This document shows positions 22,072 to 32,687 of a DNA stretch of 64,000 bases, piece by piece (positions within the stretch are counted from its first letter, which is position 1; every line of letters begins with the position of its first letter). Location of the stretch: assembly GCA_036365145.1 (NCBI GenBank), contig JAEOAD010000015.1:6813501-6877500 (forward strand), in the 5' to 3' direction. The translations under genes and the position numbers were made by a program. Under the pieces are notes generated by a model, which worked only from the letters and a program-made list of their open reading frames with translations, had not been told where the DNA came from and made no database searches. The stretch comes from Orientallactaga sibirica. Lineage: Eukaryota > Chordata > Mammalia > Rodentia > Dipodidae.

Positions 22072-22150
22072 GTGTAAATCAGGCAGTTACTCTGGTTAGG
22101 TTCAGACCAAAAGTTCTGGCCACTTTCTGTTGTCTGTGTTTCCACTGTCA
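21430..22150 (-). mobile_element. Third copy of the probable L1 3'UTR repeat
   Basis: Collinear with 4,470-5,010: GGGGACTCTCCTCAGTAGGG, GGCTCTTACATCTTTTTGCTC, TCCCTGAGC, CATTGATGAGCTCTTAAG, CTCCTTCACCC, CTTTTAGCCAAAGA and GAGCTTGATACTGGAGAA. Moderately diverged. Confidence 0.55.
22041..22076. repeat. (GT)n microsatellite
   Basis: TG repeat with one CG interruption, at the end of the L1-related copy. Confidence 0.95.
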
Positions 22151-22189
22151 GTTTTTATAGTTTTGTAGTGCTTTTCTGCTCTCTCTCTC

Positions 22190-22535
22190 TCTGTGGTAAG
22201 CTGCAAATGGTTCAACTAGATCGCCATGACATAATACCCAGAACCTGTGAATATGCTACCTTACCTGGCAAAAGGAACTGTGAGGAAATGGTTAGCAGCT
22301 TGAGATGGAGAGGGTTTGGGGGTTTTCGTGTGGGTCCAGTGTCATCCTAAGTCTTCTTATAAGGAGGCAGGAAAAATATTCTTCCCCAGAGCCTCCAGAA
22401 GGATCACACATCTACTGATGACTTGATTTGGCTCCTAAGATCCATGTCCCTAACTATAAGGTAATCAAGGGATTTTCATATGCCACTAGGTTTTTGGTAA
22501 CTTTTTATCCAGCCCCAGGAAGCTAATGCAGGTCC
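22190..22535 (+). mobile_element. Possible MaLR/MLT-like LTR
   Basis: ACCCAGAACCTGTGAATATG, CTACCTTACCTGGCAAAAGG and CCAGAGCCTCCAGAAGGA resemble an old mammalian MaLR LTR as remembered. Limits uncertain. Confidence 0.45.
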
Positions 22536-22539
22536 CCAT

Positions 22540-23210
22540 GTGTGCACCCGGAGGCCAGCCCAAGGCCTACATCAGAGTTCAGATCTCAGAGCATCTGTTC
22601 CCTTGAGCCTAGGCAGTTCAAGACTTTATACTGTAATTTAAAAGTCTTCTCCTTCCAGCTTACTCTTCTCTGGTACTCCCACTCTCAGACACCTCATAGC
22701 CTTTGCTTGTGGTCTGACTGGTAAGAGAGACAAGACTTTAGATATACTTCTCTTATCATAGCTCCTATGGCTGTAGGAGGTGAATTCATTTCTAGAGTTC
22801 ACTCTGAAAGTTTTTCCTCTGGGATTCTTGTTGCTGCAAAGAATGAGCTAGGAGATGTCTAGTGAGACAAATGCATTACGTGTCATTCTTGGACTTGATT
22901 GCATACCCACTTTCTGGCTTTTAAGTTTTTCAGAGCCCCTTGATAATTGCTCTGTGTCTTCAGTTCAATGTTTTTAGTGGTAATCAGTGGGGAAGATATG
23001 GTAGCATATGCCTTGCTACACCTTAACCAGGAGTAGGAGTTTCTTCCATCTTTGGTACTTTCAAAGACAACCCTGCTCCTCCTAAGGCAGTGTCTGCTTT
23101 TTCTTCACTCTATGTTCTTTCTATATTACATTTTTTCCTAATTCTCCTTGAGTTATGTTTATTTGTGAGATTTCCTAATTGTCACAATTATATTCTTACC
23201 TAATTGGTCC
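22540..23210. other. Unassigned intergenic sequence
   Basis: No coding frame of interest and no recognised repeat. Confidence 0.35.
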
Positions 23211-23214
23211 TGCT

Positions 23215-23340
23215 TTTTTTTTTCCTTCCTTGAAACAAGGTCTCCTGTCATTGGCCTGAAGCTCACAATGGGGATAGAATGGCTGGCCAGTGAGCTCCAG
23301 GGATGACAGATGTGCACCACTAAGCCAAGAATTTAAACAT
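23215..23340 (-). mobile_element. Degenerate B1-like SINE
   Basis: T-rich start, GAAACAAGGTCTCCTGTCATTG and GACAGATGTGCACCACTAAG. Weak antisense B1 similarity. Confidence 0.4.
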
Positions 23341-23735
23341 TATTTATTTATTTAACTTGTGTGTGTGTGTGTGGTGGAGGTGCACATGCCATGGTCTGTA
23401 TGTGGAGACTAGACTTCCAGGGGTTTGTGTACTTCCTTGAGACAAGGTCTCTTGCCATGGTAAATGAAGTGTGCTGCAAACGAACATCAGACTAGCTGGC
23501 CTGTGAGCCTTGGATTCTTCTGGTGCCACCTCCCATTGTCATAGGCATTGAGATTATTGATGCATGTGTCACTTTGTATCTGGCTTTATGTGGATGCTGG
23601 AGAAATGGACCCAGGCTGTCAGGTTTGCTCCTCAATCTGTGTACTGCATTTTTATGTGGTACTAGGGATTGAATTCAGGTCATCACGCTTACACATGAAA
23701 CCCTTCACTGACTGAGCTATCTCCCCAGCCCTTCA
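23341..23735 (-). mobile_element. B3/B4-like composite SINE
   Basis: A TG-rich tail, a B1-like middle (GAGACAAGGTCTCTTGCC), then a tRNA/ID-like head in antisense (GATTGAATTCAGGTCATCA ... ACTGAGCTATCTCCCCAGCCC). This matches the rodent B4 arrangement of an ID-like plus a B1-like part. Confidence 0.6.
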
Positions 23736-23825
23736 TCTATTCTTCCGGACTTCTCTTTCCTCTGTGTCTTTTGTCCATGTTATGCTCAATTTAGTTCTCT
23801 ATCATAATCCAAAGATTCTTCTAGG

Positions 23826-23912
23826 GCCTAGGGATGTGGCTTAGTTATTTAGCAATCACCTAGCTTAAGCAAAGTCCTAGGTTCTTTCCCCAGAGCAGCG
23901 ACAAATAAAGAG
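23826..23912 (+). mobile_element. ID-like SINE
   Basis: GGGATGTGGCTTAGTTATTTAG with CCTAGCTTAAGCAAAGTCC and GGTTCTTTCCCCAGAGC, then AAATAAAG. A diverged short tRNA-type element related to rodent ID. Confidence 0.6.
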
Positions 23913-24365
23913 AATATTCTTCTAAGAGAAGTTTCTTCTTAACCTGGGACTGTTCCAAAGCAGAGCTTTGGCCATTTGGCTTTACAGATTTGCTGGGCTC
24001 ATATCTATCCCTGAGCATTCCTGTGGGTGTCTGTGGGGTCTCCTTTCTTCCTCACACAAGTCTGACATACAGGTCTCATAGAGATCAGTGTTCTGACTTA
24101 CATGGGACTTAGAGTCCTGGAAAGTCCTATTACATTGTTCTGTTTGGGATGTTGCCCATGAGTCTTTGGATTTTTTTTCATGCTGGTTTATCTGTTTTTA
24201 ATGGGAAATTCTGGAAATTAAGGAAGCTGCTGATATTGCTATAGTTTTCTGTATTGGTCATTTGATGAAAATATGTGCTTTACTGCAGAAAGCATGTCTG
24301 GGTAGGAAACTTATGTGACAGACGTGGCAATTCAGAATAGTGACTGATGGCAACAGAAAAGGGTG
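23913..24365. other. Unassigned intergenic sequence
   Basis: No recognised element. Confidence 0.35.
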
Positions 24366-24780
24366 CTTTGGTGGTTGAGTGTAAAATGTTCCCCCCATAG
24401 CCTCATGCGTTTGTGACTAAGCCTCTTGCTTAGTTCCCAACTGGTGGAGACTTTGCAATGTGGAACCTTGCAGGAGGCATGTTTCTGGGGGGGGGGTGAG
24501 CCTTGGAGTTGATAAATCCATTCTTCTGGGTTTTCAGTTAGCTCACTCTTGCTGCTGTCTTTGCTGCTGATATATTATGTATATACGTGAACTGCTTGCT
24601 ATACTTTTTTCCACCATGATGAAACTTCCCCTTGAAACTATATGTTTGAAGAAAATCTTTTCCTCCCATAAGCTGCTTCTGGTCAGGTGTTTTGCCCCAG
24701 CAATGAGAAGGTAACTTCTACAGGTGCCATCTGAAGGTGGACACCATGTACTGGTAGTGGCACCAGTCAATGTGAACATG
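24366..24780 (+). mobile_element. MaLR-like solitary LTR
   Basis: GTGTAAAATGTTCCCCCCATAG, CCAACTGGTGGAGACTTTG, TGTGGAACCTTGCAGGAGGC, CTTTTCCTCCCATAAGCTGC and GTTTTGCCCCAGCAATGAGA parallel the copy at 47.46-47.80 kb and the usual order of rodent MaLR LTRs. Confidence 0.55.
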
Positions 24781-24789
24781 AGTGTTCCC

Positions 24790-25375
24790 CCTTGTAGCTT
24801 TTACCACAAAAGAAACATCAGAGGTGGCTGATGGCTAGATGGAATTAGCACTATAGTTTTGTTTTTATGATCTGATAGAATGTCAGATGGTTGACATAAC
24901 CTTTGGGAGAGGAGTCTCATTTCTGAGAAGTGAAGCCACTAAATTGGGAGACATTGGGACAGGGTCAAAAACTGAATTACTGCCATGAAACTAAAGAGCA
25001 AGTGCAAGAGGAGGTGACCATGTGAATGCAGTGGAAGGAGGTTTTTCTCATATTAAAGAGTCCAAGATTTTGTAGGTAGAAAGGGTCAGATAATAACAAA
25101 TGAAAGGTTCAGTATCAGTTGTCATTTAATATATTTGATATCAATATTAAATGTTCTTGAAGATCTAATTTTTCAACAGACGGTAAATCAGCAACCATCT
25201 CTCCAAAATAGTTTATTGTCACAGGAGCTCAAGAGACATGAAGCAAAGCACAGGCTCAAGAAATCTTGGAACCATCTGTAAAAACACATGTGTAGTGTGG
25301 TTATTGTGTATTTATTTCAAATTTTCAATTGTGTTACAGTAGGAGAGTATGACTGACATTTTGGACAAGGCAATT
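24790..25375. other. Unassigned intergenic sequence
   Basis: AT-rich toward the right end. Nothing recognised. Confidence 0.35.
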
Positions 25376-25390
25376 ACTACAAACCATTTT

Positions 25391-25612
25391 TATTTATTTT
25401 TATTTATTTATTTGAGAGTGACAGAGAGGGAAAGAGGGAGAGAGAGAGAAAGAGAGAGAGAGAATGGGTGCACCAGGGCCTCCAGCCACTGGAAACGAAC
25501 TCCAGACACAACCTGTGCATCTGACTTACGTGGATCCTGGGGAACTGAGCCTCAAACTGGGGTCCTTAGGCTTCACAGGCAAGCGCTTAACCACTAAGCC
25601 ATCTCTTTAGCC
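25391..25612 (-). mobile_element. tRNA-derived SINE with near-perfect target-site duplication
   Basis: Antisense copy with TATTTATTTATTTGAGAGTG tail and AAGCCATCTCTTTAGCCCC head. ACTACAAACCATTTT (25,376-25,390) and CCTACGAACCATTTT (25,613-25,627) flank it. Confidence 0.93.
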
Positions 25613-25853
25613 CCTACGAACCATTTTGAAAGGATTTTTTGTACTTAAAAAATACATATCTTGGGGCTTTTCCACTTCCAGAAATCCCCTCCTGCTTACA
25701 GAAGCTTCATATTCTCTCCTTTTCTTAAGCTTTATCTCTGTAAGCTCTATAATACATATAATAAAATCTTTCTAAATTTCAGAAAAATACAGACCTTACT
25801 TATATAGATTAGAATTTCCTTGTGACTCTTATAATATCTATTTGCTATATATA

Positions 25854-26000
25854 CTTTTTTTTTCAAGGTAGGGTCTCACTCTAGCCCAGGCTGACCTGAA
25901 ATTCACTATGTAGTCTCAGGGTGCCCTTGAACTCATGGTGATCCTCCTATTGCTGCCTCCTGAGTGCTGGGATTAAAGGCGTGTGCCACCATGCCCGGCT
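25854..26000 (-). mobile_element. B1-type SINE
   Basis: Antisense body GGTAGGGTCTCACTCTAGCC to CACCATGCCCGGC. CTATATATACTTTTTT and CTATACTTCTTTTTT at the edges look like a diverged target-site duplication. Confidence 0.92.
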
Positions 26001-26259
26001 ATACTTCTTTTTTGAAAGATTTTGGAAAGCATGTATTGGCCATAGAAACCTATATATAATTATTTGAGGTAACGTCATAATTTTAAGAAAGATTTGTATT
26101 TTGTGGGGGAAGAGTTATAGCCAAATAAGTTGAGGAAACTACCTTGTGTATTCATTTATACCAAATGTTAGAATAAATATTAATCTATGTTTGATTTTAG
26201 GAATCTATTTAACCTAGCTAAACCCAACATTTACAACATTTATTTAATCTCAAAAGCCT

Positions 26260-26455
26260 GGGGCTGGAGAGATTGCTCAGCAGTTAAGGTGCTTACCTGC
26301 AAAGCCTAATGACCCGAGTTCGATTCCCCAGTGTCCATGCAGAGTCAGATGCACAAAGTGAAGCATGCATCTGGAGTCTGTTTGCAGTGGCTAGAGGCCC
26401 TGGTGTGCCTATTCTCTCTGTCTCTCTTCTATCTCTTTCTGCTTGCAAATAAATA
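26260..26455 (+). mobile_element. tRNA-derived SINE with intact promoter boxes
   Basis: GGGGCTGGAGAGATTGCTCAG head, B-box GAGTTCGATTCC, CTCTCTGTCTCTC segment, AAATAAATAAC tail. The B-box matches the RNA polymerase III consensus (GWTCRANNC). Confidence 0.93.
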
Positions 26456-26469
26456 ACTAGAAATATTTT

Positions 26470-26890
26470 TTTAACTTTGATATGACTGTTCATGACAGCA
26501 TTATTCATAATACCTAAATACCTAATAACTGGTAAATAGATAAGCAAAATGTATCTATTTTTGTAAATGTCCATGTAGATATTATTTGGCCATAAAAGAA
26601 GTATTCATAATGCTGCAATATTGATGAGCCTTGAGGATATTTTATTAAGTGAAAGAAGCTAGGAACGTGATTATATATTCTATGACTTCATTTATATGAG
26701 AAGTCCACTGTAGGCAAAATCCCTAGAGATGGAAAGTACATTAGTTGTGGCTGGAGGCAGAGAGACTAAGCAGTGACTGCTCATGGCTACAGGCTTCTTT
26801 TCAGTGGTGATACAATGATCTGCAATTACATGGTGGACATGCTTATACAACTGTAGATTACTAAAGCCCTTTGAATTAGCCCTTTAAAAG
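26470..26890 (+). mobile_element. Ancient L1 3' end
   Basis: Sense reading of an old L1M-type ORF2 end and 3'UTR: GACAGCATTATTCATAATAC, ATTTGGCCATAAAAGAAGTA, GTGAAAGAAGCTAGGAACG and AGCAGTGACTGCTCATGGC. Confidence 0.72.
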
Positions 26891-26896
26891 GATGGA

Positions 26897-27200
26897 TTTG
26901 GGGCTGGAGAGATGGCCCAATCAGTTAAGTACTTGCTATGCAAGTAAGTGCAGTCCCAGTGCTGGGGAGGTGGAGACAGAAGAATTCCTGGGGCTCACTG
27001 GCTACCTAGTTCAGCTGAACCAGTGAGCTCTAGGCTCAGTGACAGACCCTGTCTCCAAAAAAAAAAAATAATAATAATAAGGTGGAGAGTGATTGAGGAA
27101 CACACCCAAAAGTCAACCTCTGGCTTCTACATTTATGTACACACACATGCACATGCACCCACACATATGTGCACCCATATATATAAAAACACACAAATGG
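26897..27200 (+). mobile_element. B4-like composite SINE
   Basis: ID/B2-like head GGGGCTGGAGAGATGGCCCAA, B1-like middle with GGAGGTGGAGACAGAAGAAT and CAGTGACAGACCCTGTCTCC, A-rich ATAATAATAATAA, then a CAC/CAT-rich end. Confidence 0.6.
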
Positions 27201-27229
27201 ATTCATTTTACAAGGTGTGATTAACACGT

Positions 27230-27560
27230 CAATAAGCTATTATTAAAACACGAGAGGATTGACAAGGCAAGGATAGATTAGGGCCAAGAATAAAGGCGTG
27301 GTGATGGAAAGCGACTGGGGACTGTTAAGGTGAACTGAGTCTTACTGACAAGAATGCAAAGGCTCCTGGGCCCTCTGATGTACAAAGGTTTGTACTTATG
27401 CAGCAGCTAGCTTCACTAAGAATGAATAAATTCTACCAAAAGTAAAGGAGACCTTTCAACCAAATGATTACTATCTAGTCAGCTGTTGACAATAGGCATG
27501 TCTAAAGCAAGTTACAAAAGTTGTCTTGCCTGTACTATTTTTTATAGCTCAAGACATTTT
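27230..27560. other. Unassigned intergenic sequence
   Basis: No recognised element. Confidence 0.35.
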
Positions 27561-27564
27561 AAAT

Positions 27565-27765
27565 TATTACGTTTATTTTTTATTTATTAGAGAGAAAGAG
27601 ATGCGGAGAGATAGAGAATGGGCATGCCAGGGCCACTGCAAACAAACTCCAAACTCATGCACTACTTGTGCATTTGGCTTTCATATGGGTACTAGGAAAT
27701 TGAACCCAGGTCATCAGGCTTTGCAAGCAAGCACCTTTAACCACTCATCCACCTCCCCAGCCCTC
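27565..27765 (-). mobile_element. tRNA-derived SINE
   Basis: Antisense copy, diverged: TTTATTTTTTATTTATTAGAG tail, GGCATGCCAGGGCC, head CACCTCCCCAGCCC. CTCAAGACATTTTAA on the left and CTCAAAACGTTTTCA on the right suggest an aged target-site duplication. Confidence 0.85.
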
Positions 27766-27789
27766 AAAACGTTTTCAATAAGAGACTTT

Positions 27790-28110
27790 TGGTTTTTTTT
27801 TTTTTTTTTCCAAGATAGGGTCTCACTCTAGCTCAGGCTGACATAGAACTCACTGTAGTCCCAGGCTGGCCTTGAACTCACGGCGATCCTCCTACCTCTC
27901 AGGTGCTGGAATTAAAAGTGCACATACTGCTGGGCGTGGTGGCACACACCTTTAATTCCAGCACTCGGGAGGCAGAGGTAGGAGGATTGCTGTGAGTTTG
28001 AGGCCACCCTGAGACTACATAGTGAATTCCAGGTTAGCCTGAGCTAGAATGAAGCCCTACCTCGAAAAACAAAAAACAAACAAAAAAAGTGCACATACCA
28101 TGGCTGGCTC
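27790..28110 (-). mobile_element. B1-type SINE split by a younger B1
   Basis: Antisense B1 body starts after poly-T at about 27,810 and runs to ATTAAAAGTGCACATAC. The remaining end CATGGCTGGCTC appears only at 28,099-28,110, after the inserted copy. Confidence 0.9.
27928..28084 (+). mobile_element. B1-type SINE nested inside an older B1
   Basis: Sense B1: TGGTGGCACACACCTTTAAT to CCCTACCTCGAAAAACAAAA. AAAAGTGCACATAC is duplicated at 27,914-27,927 and 28,085-28,098, proving insertion into the older, oppositely oriented B1. Confidence 0.95.
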
Positions 28111-28340
28111 TTCAAAACATTTTTATGCAGCTAATTAGCCGTGGGTAATCAAGATGCCCTGTGGAGGTACAGTGGACATGTTCTTGCCTGCAGATATGGC
28201 TTAGTGATGAATGTGATCTCCTCCAGGGCTGGTCACTCCTTCTAGAAGGAAAAATGCCTAGAGGACCTGCTAAACATTCCACATTGGACTACACAGCACA
28301 TAAGTTCAGGGGAACATACATTGTTAGAGTTATCTGATAG

Positions 28341-28471
28341 GTTTTTTTGTTTTTTCCCACCTGCTAGCCCAGGCTGTCAAATTTGCTATGTAGCTGAGGC
28401 TAGCCTTGCATTCCTGATCTTCCTCTATCTCCCAAGTGTGGGATGACAGGCATGTGCCATCAAGTCCATCT
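28341..28471 (-). mobile_element. Degenerate B1-like SINE
   Basis: TAGCCCAGGCTGTCAAATTTG, GCTATGTAGCTGAGGCTAGC and CAGGCATGTGCCATCAAGTC. Old antisense copy. Confidence 0.7.
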
Positions 28472-28482
28472 TTATCTTATTT

Positions 28483-28696
28483 TTTTAATATTTTATTTTT
28501 ATTTACTTGTGAGAGGGAAAGAGAGAAAGATGAGAAAGAGAGGGAGAATGGGCATGCTAGGAACTCTAGCCACTGCAAACTCCAGATGCATGTGCCACCA
28601 TGTGCATCTAGCTTACGTGGGTTCTGGGGAATTGAACCTGGGTCCTTGGGCTTCACAGGCAAGGGCCTTAACTGCTAAACCATCTCTTCAGCCCTT
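28483..28696 (-). mobile_element. tRNA-derived SINE
   Basis: Antisense copy with a short internal deletion after GCCACTGCAAAC. Tail TTTTATTTTTATTTACTTG, head ACCATCTCTTCAGCCC. Confidence 0.9.
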
Positions 28697-29150
28697 ATTT
28701 TTATCATTTTAAAAGAAAAGAAATCTGTAACTTTCTTCTTTGTGTGTACTCAACAGCAAATTTCAAGTCTTACTTTGCCACTGTGGAAAAGGCAGTTGGG
28801 CCCTCATTCCAGTCAGCCAGGTGGAAAACAATGTAGTCAACTACATCCTTGGGTGCCATGGTGATGACCTTCCCTTTGTCTGAGAGTGATGCAGTCTGTG
28901 TAATGTTCTTCCTCTACCCCCAGCCCCCAGGCTGAGGGTGCAGGCCGCAGGATGATTAGCAGTTCATTACGGAGCACAGGCTCACAGGTGAGCTTCCAAG
29001 GAAGCAGAAGCAGAGAGCATCTTCTGCCAGTGGACTCTTCCCTAAGATTTTGTGTGTTGCTGAAACTCTTACTATATGTCCGAAAAACTGCTTCTAAACA
29101 GGCCTATTTCTAAGCGCTGAATGTCTGTTGATTTAGCATCTCTGTCTTCC
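28697..29150. other. Unique stretch with an exon-like segment
   Basis: No repeat recognised. Contains the exon-like segment at 28,924-28,987. Confidence 0.4.
28924..28987 (+). other. Exon-like segment of unknown gene
   Basis: A pyrimidine tract GTTCTTCCTCTACCCCCAG ends at 28,923 and a strong donor, TCACAG followed by GTGAGC, begins at 28,988. A second acceptor AG at 28,929-28,930 would give a 57-bp segment open in phase 0 (19 codons, including MISSSLRSTGSQ). No homologous protein recognised. It may be a noncoding RNA exon or chance. Confidence 0.2.
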
Positions 29151-29154
29151 TTTC

Positions 29155-29455
29155 CTTTTGGGGTGTGTGTGTGTGTGTGTGTGCGTGTGTGTGCATACCT
29201 GTTTGCAGGTGCGTGGTGCTTTGAGTATGTGTGTGAGGCTGCAGGCTGACTGAACGTAGTGCTCACTGATTCAGCTAGACTGGCTAACCAGTGAGCCCTA
29301 AGGTCCTACCTGTCTCCAACCTCTCTACCACGGAGATTATGGATTGAACAACTCACTATGTCCTGCATCTTTATGTGGGTGCTGGGGACCCAAACTCAGG
29401 TCCTCATGCTTGTGCAGCAAGCCCTTTACTCAGGAAGTCATCTCCCCAGCTTCTG
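29155..29455 (-). mobile_element. B3/B4-like composite SINE
   Basis: (GT)n tail at 29,163-29,193, a middle with GATTCAGCTAGACTGGCTAAC, then antisense head GGGACCCAAACTCAGGTCCTC ... GTCATCTCCCCAGC. Confidence 0.6.
29163..29193. repeat. (GT)n microsatellite
   Basis: GT repeat with one CG interruption. Confidence 0.95.
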
Positions 29456-29696
29456 TTTTCTTACAAAAGACTTTTGATGTAGCATGGGAGGAAGAAGGAA
29501 ATTTGGTTTTGGAGTTTAACCACTAAGCAACTCCAGATAGTCTTGAGAAACCAACCATGTGGTTAGCAAAGGCCATTTACAACCACTGGGACTGGACACT
29601 GTCTTCTTAACCACAGAACCTGGTGGGCTCACCTGTCCAGTGGGGAGAACCATCCTATTCAGGACGACACTGGAGAGGAAATCTGAAAGTGTGCAT

Positions 29697-29838
29697 AGAG
29701 TGTTTCTAAGACAGTGCCTTGCTTCCGCCCAGGCTGACCTGGAACTCACTCTGTAGCTACAGGCTGAACTCATGGCAATCCACCTGCCTTAGCCTCCCAA
29801 ATGCTGGGATTGTAGGTGTTGAGCCAGTATGCCTAGCT
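29697..29838 (-). mobile_element. B1-type SINE, diverged
   Basis: CCCAGGCTGACCTGGAACTC, CTCCCAAATGCTGGGATTG and GAGCCAGTATGCCTAGC. Antisense. Confidence 0.8.
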
Positions 29839-29956
29839 TCCTTCATTTCTTAAAGTATGGAGATGTACCTCCATGTCTCTTAGGTAGTTGAGAACATAAA
29901 TGAGAGGCTGTGTGATCATGCTATATAAGCCATAAGAATGTTTCTAAATTATAAGG

Positions 29957-30048
29957 AAGACCTCATAGCTGGTTGAGGCCAGGCGATTTTGAGTTCAAAG
30001 GCAACCTGGGCGACTCAGTAAGACCCTTTTTCAAAATAAAAATTGAAA
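29957..30048 (+). mobile_element. B1 3' fragment
   Basis: GAGTTCAAAGGCAACCTGGG, CAGTAAGACCCTTTTTC, AAAATAAAAATTG tail. Sense orientation, 5' end missing. Confidence 0.6.
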
Positions 30049-30049
30049 A

Positions 30050-30297
30050 GAGGGTTTGGGAGATGACTCGGTGAGAAAGAGCTCACTGTACAAACCCAAG
30101 GAGCAGAATTTGGATCCTTCAGTGCTCACGTAAATTCTGGGTGGGCATAGCGGCCTGTGAAGCTGCCTCAGTAAAGGGTGAAAGTGAATGAGGGAGATAC
30201 TGGATGTCAACCACCAGCCTCCGCACACACGCGCATACATGTACATGTGTACCCAACCCACCTACCACACACATGCAAAAAAAAAAAAAAAAAAAAA
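30050..30297 (+). mobile_element. B2/B3-like SINE
   Basis: GTTTGGGAGATGACTCGGTGA head, a body with GGATCCTTCAGTGCTCACG, CAC/CAT-rich 3' region, and a 20-base poly-A at 30,277-30,297. Confidence 0.6.
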
Positions 30298-30300
30298 GCG

Positions 30301-30375
30301 GAGGATTTGAATGTTGCTTAGCGGTGGAGTACTTGCTTAGCATGTACAAATCCCAGGGTTCCAGCTATAGTAGTT
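30301..30375 (+). mobile_element. ID-like SINE, diverged
   Basis: GTTGCTTAGCGGTGGAGTAC with TTGCTTAGCATG and CCCAGGGTTCCAGC follow the ID core order. Confidence 0.55.
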
Positions 30376-30560
30376 GCGGAGAGGGAAACACCTTCACACA
30401 AATCTTGGTGAGCAACTTTAGAATTTTCATACTAACACATGACACTCTATTTTCTTTTGGAACTTGATTTTGATCCTTTTTTTAATTTCTCCATTGCTCA
30501 TTACAAAAGTAATTTCTTAGATTGAAGTACAGGGGAAGAGATTACTGATTTTCCTTAAAA

Positions 30561-30561
30561 A

Positions 30562-30594
<33 letters not shown>
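30561..30594. repeat. (AT)n(AC)n microsatellite
   Basis: Compound dinucleotide repeat. Confidence 0.95.
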
Positions 30595-30666
30595 GGGGAT
30601 GGAGATGGTAGAATGGTTACTTAGCAGGCATGAGGCCCTGGTGTGAACCCCAGTGCCACAGGAAAA
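30595..30666 (+). mobile_element. ID-like SINE, diverged
   Basis: GGGGATGGAGATGGTAGAATGG, TTAGCAGGCATGAGGCCC and TGTGAACCCCAGTGCC, then GGAAAAAT. Confidence 0.5.
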
Positions 30667-32685
30667 ATATCTATAGCATATCTATATCCTTATTATAGTA
30701 GTAATACCATCACTTTATATAAAATATAGAGAAAAGAGAAGAAAATATGCTCACAACTCCATCAGTACAATAGTGGTATTATGATAGTATACCCAGTCAT
30801 TGTATATGTACATAAGTGTTTCTGAGGTAGCTTGGGGAAGAGAAAAGATCCTTGGTCTTGGAGTCACAAGATCTAAGCAACTCCAAGCAGCCTTGGGAAG
30901 AGGGATTTTATGAATACTTATATAGATATATATCTTCCATATCTTTAGATGCATATCTTAACCTACAATCATATGCAAATATGAGTTGACTTTGTTTCCA
31001 TATTGCTACATGTATGCTTTATAGGAATGTGATGATTCAGTGCTCTCAGTTCTTAGTGGAGTGGCAAGAGTGCTGTTAATGTCAGCAAATAAGTACTAGT
31101 CACGATTCTAGTGCTTGTAACAGTTTGCTTTACTTTTCTGGAGTTTGTGTCACTTCTTTATGTCTGCCTAGAAGTGGATTTGCTGGATACTCCTCAGGCT
31201 CCTAACTCAGCACCTGTGGCGTGCGGTCTGTCTATAGAGACCTCAGGACTACTTGAGTCTTGGGCTCGATCTCAGCACGGGGAACATAGGACCCCTTTTT
31301 AGGTTTAGGAAGCTAACTTAGTAGGTGTAAGATGTTACCTCATACTTAGCAAGTGCCAGTGCTGAACTTTTTTTTTTGTTTTATTTCACCAGCAGGATTT
31401 CCTCGTTTTAAGACCTATTTCTATTTAACTATTAGAGCCACCTAACATTTTCCAGTGTTTCCATTGCATTTCCATGCAATTGCATGACCTTGGCTCAAGG
31501 CTTATCAAGGTCTATCTGTCATGTAGGCAGAAAACATTTTTGTCAATTGTTTTCTTATTTAGGCTATGGATTTATGTCTTCTGTTTGTGGCTGTTACAAG
31601 GAATTTTCTTGTCAATTTTGCCAGACCTGATGGTTGTGTCTTGACAGTTCTCATGGTTATGGGACCCCTAATCTAGCGGACACGTGTCTTTATGGTGAAA
31701 TGGGATCTGTTTACTCTCCAGAGTTAAGTTTAAAACATATAGATCCATGAAGACATGGATCAAAAGAACATCTCCCTTGATTTAAGGACATGGAATAGAT
31801 AAAGAAACTATACCACAATTGCTTGATTTTTATCACAGGTCATAATTTTTGCTCTTAATTATGGTGCCTTTGAGGCATTCTCCACCCCTTCTTTTAGGAC
31901 TGGTCCTCCTGAGGTTGTCAGGCGGATGTCCACTCATCACAAGGCTGCAGCCACATTCCCAGGAGATCCTCCGCTCTCATCAACTGCTACCCACATTCAT
32001 TAGGCTTTTGCTTTCATGAGGGTCTTGGTAGATTTGGGGATTAAAGATTTGAGACTGCATATGGATGAGTGTGCTAGTAAATCTACCTTCTCTTATCAAC
32101 CCATTAAATCTAAACTTCCTTTCATGCAATCCCACCTGGCATTCTACCTTTCCACCCTGGGGATCCTTGCCTGGTTGTCCTTGGTAGAGAAAAGTAGGTC
32201 CATGTGGAAATCGAGAGAACTCCTCAGACACAACTGAGGATGGCAGGGAGGCCACCCTGCCTGGGTCTTAGGGAAGAAGTCATACTTCATTGTTTTTCCT
32301 GGAGGAAGTGTGTTGTGTCTCTTGTTAGGCTGATGAGTTGAGAAGACCACAAAGGATCTCAGGCCCACGAGTCATGCCTGAGCTGAGAAGCTCATGGTTG
32401 CACAAGTGTAATAAGAGCAGGTACCCTGAAGGACTGTCCTCAGCCAACCCCAGAGTGTTCACAAGGCCCTTTCAACTTTGACTTTCAGCCATCCTCTACT
32501 ATGGGCTTCTTTGTCAGGTGTCTGTGTTCTCTTGCTACAGAGCCTTCTCGAATCATCAAAATCTGTGTGAATGTCTACAAGAAACCCCAGGCCGGTGATG
32601 TCCAAGAGGAAAAACAGGCTTGCCCAGGGGTGTGGGGTCATTGTGACAAAGACCATGGCACACAAAGACATTGCATTGGCTTCTG
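30667..32685. other. Repeat-poor intergenic sequence downstream of KLHL29
   Basis: No SINE, L1 or coding exon recognised over about 2 kb. The left 300 bases are AT-rich. The right end abuts the inferred KLHL29 cleavage site. Confidence 0.5.
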
Positions 32686-32687
32686 AG

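Noticed and set aside
1..32000. Search for the gene I expect downstream of KLHL29 in mammals (ATAD2B, convergent)
   Set aside because: No AAA-ATPase or bromodomain exon is visible on the plus strand. In human the two genes are roughly 40 kb apart as I remember, so it probably lies beyond the left edge.
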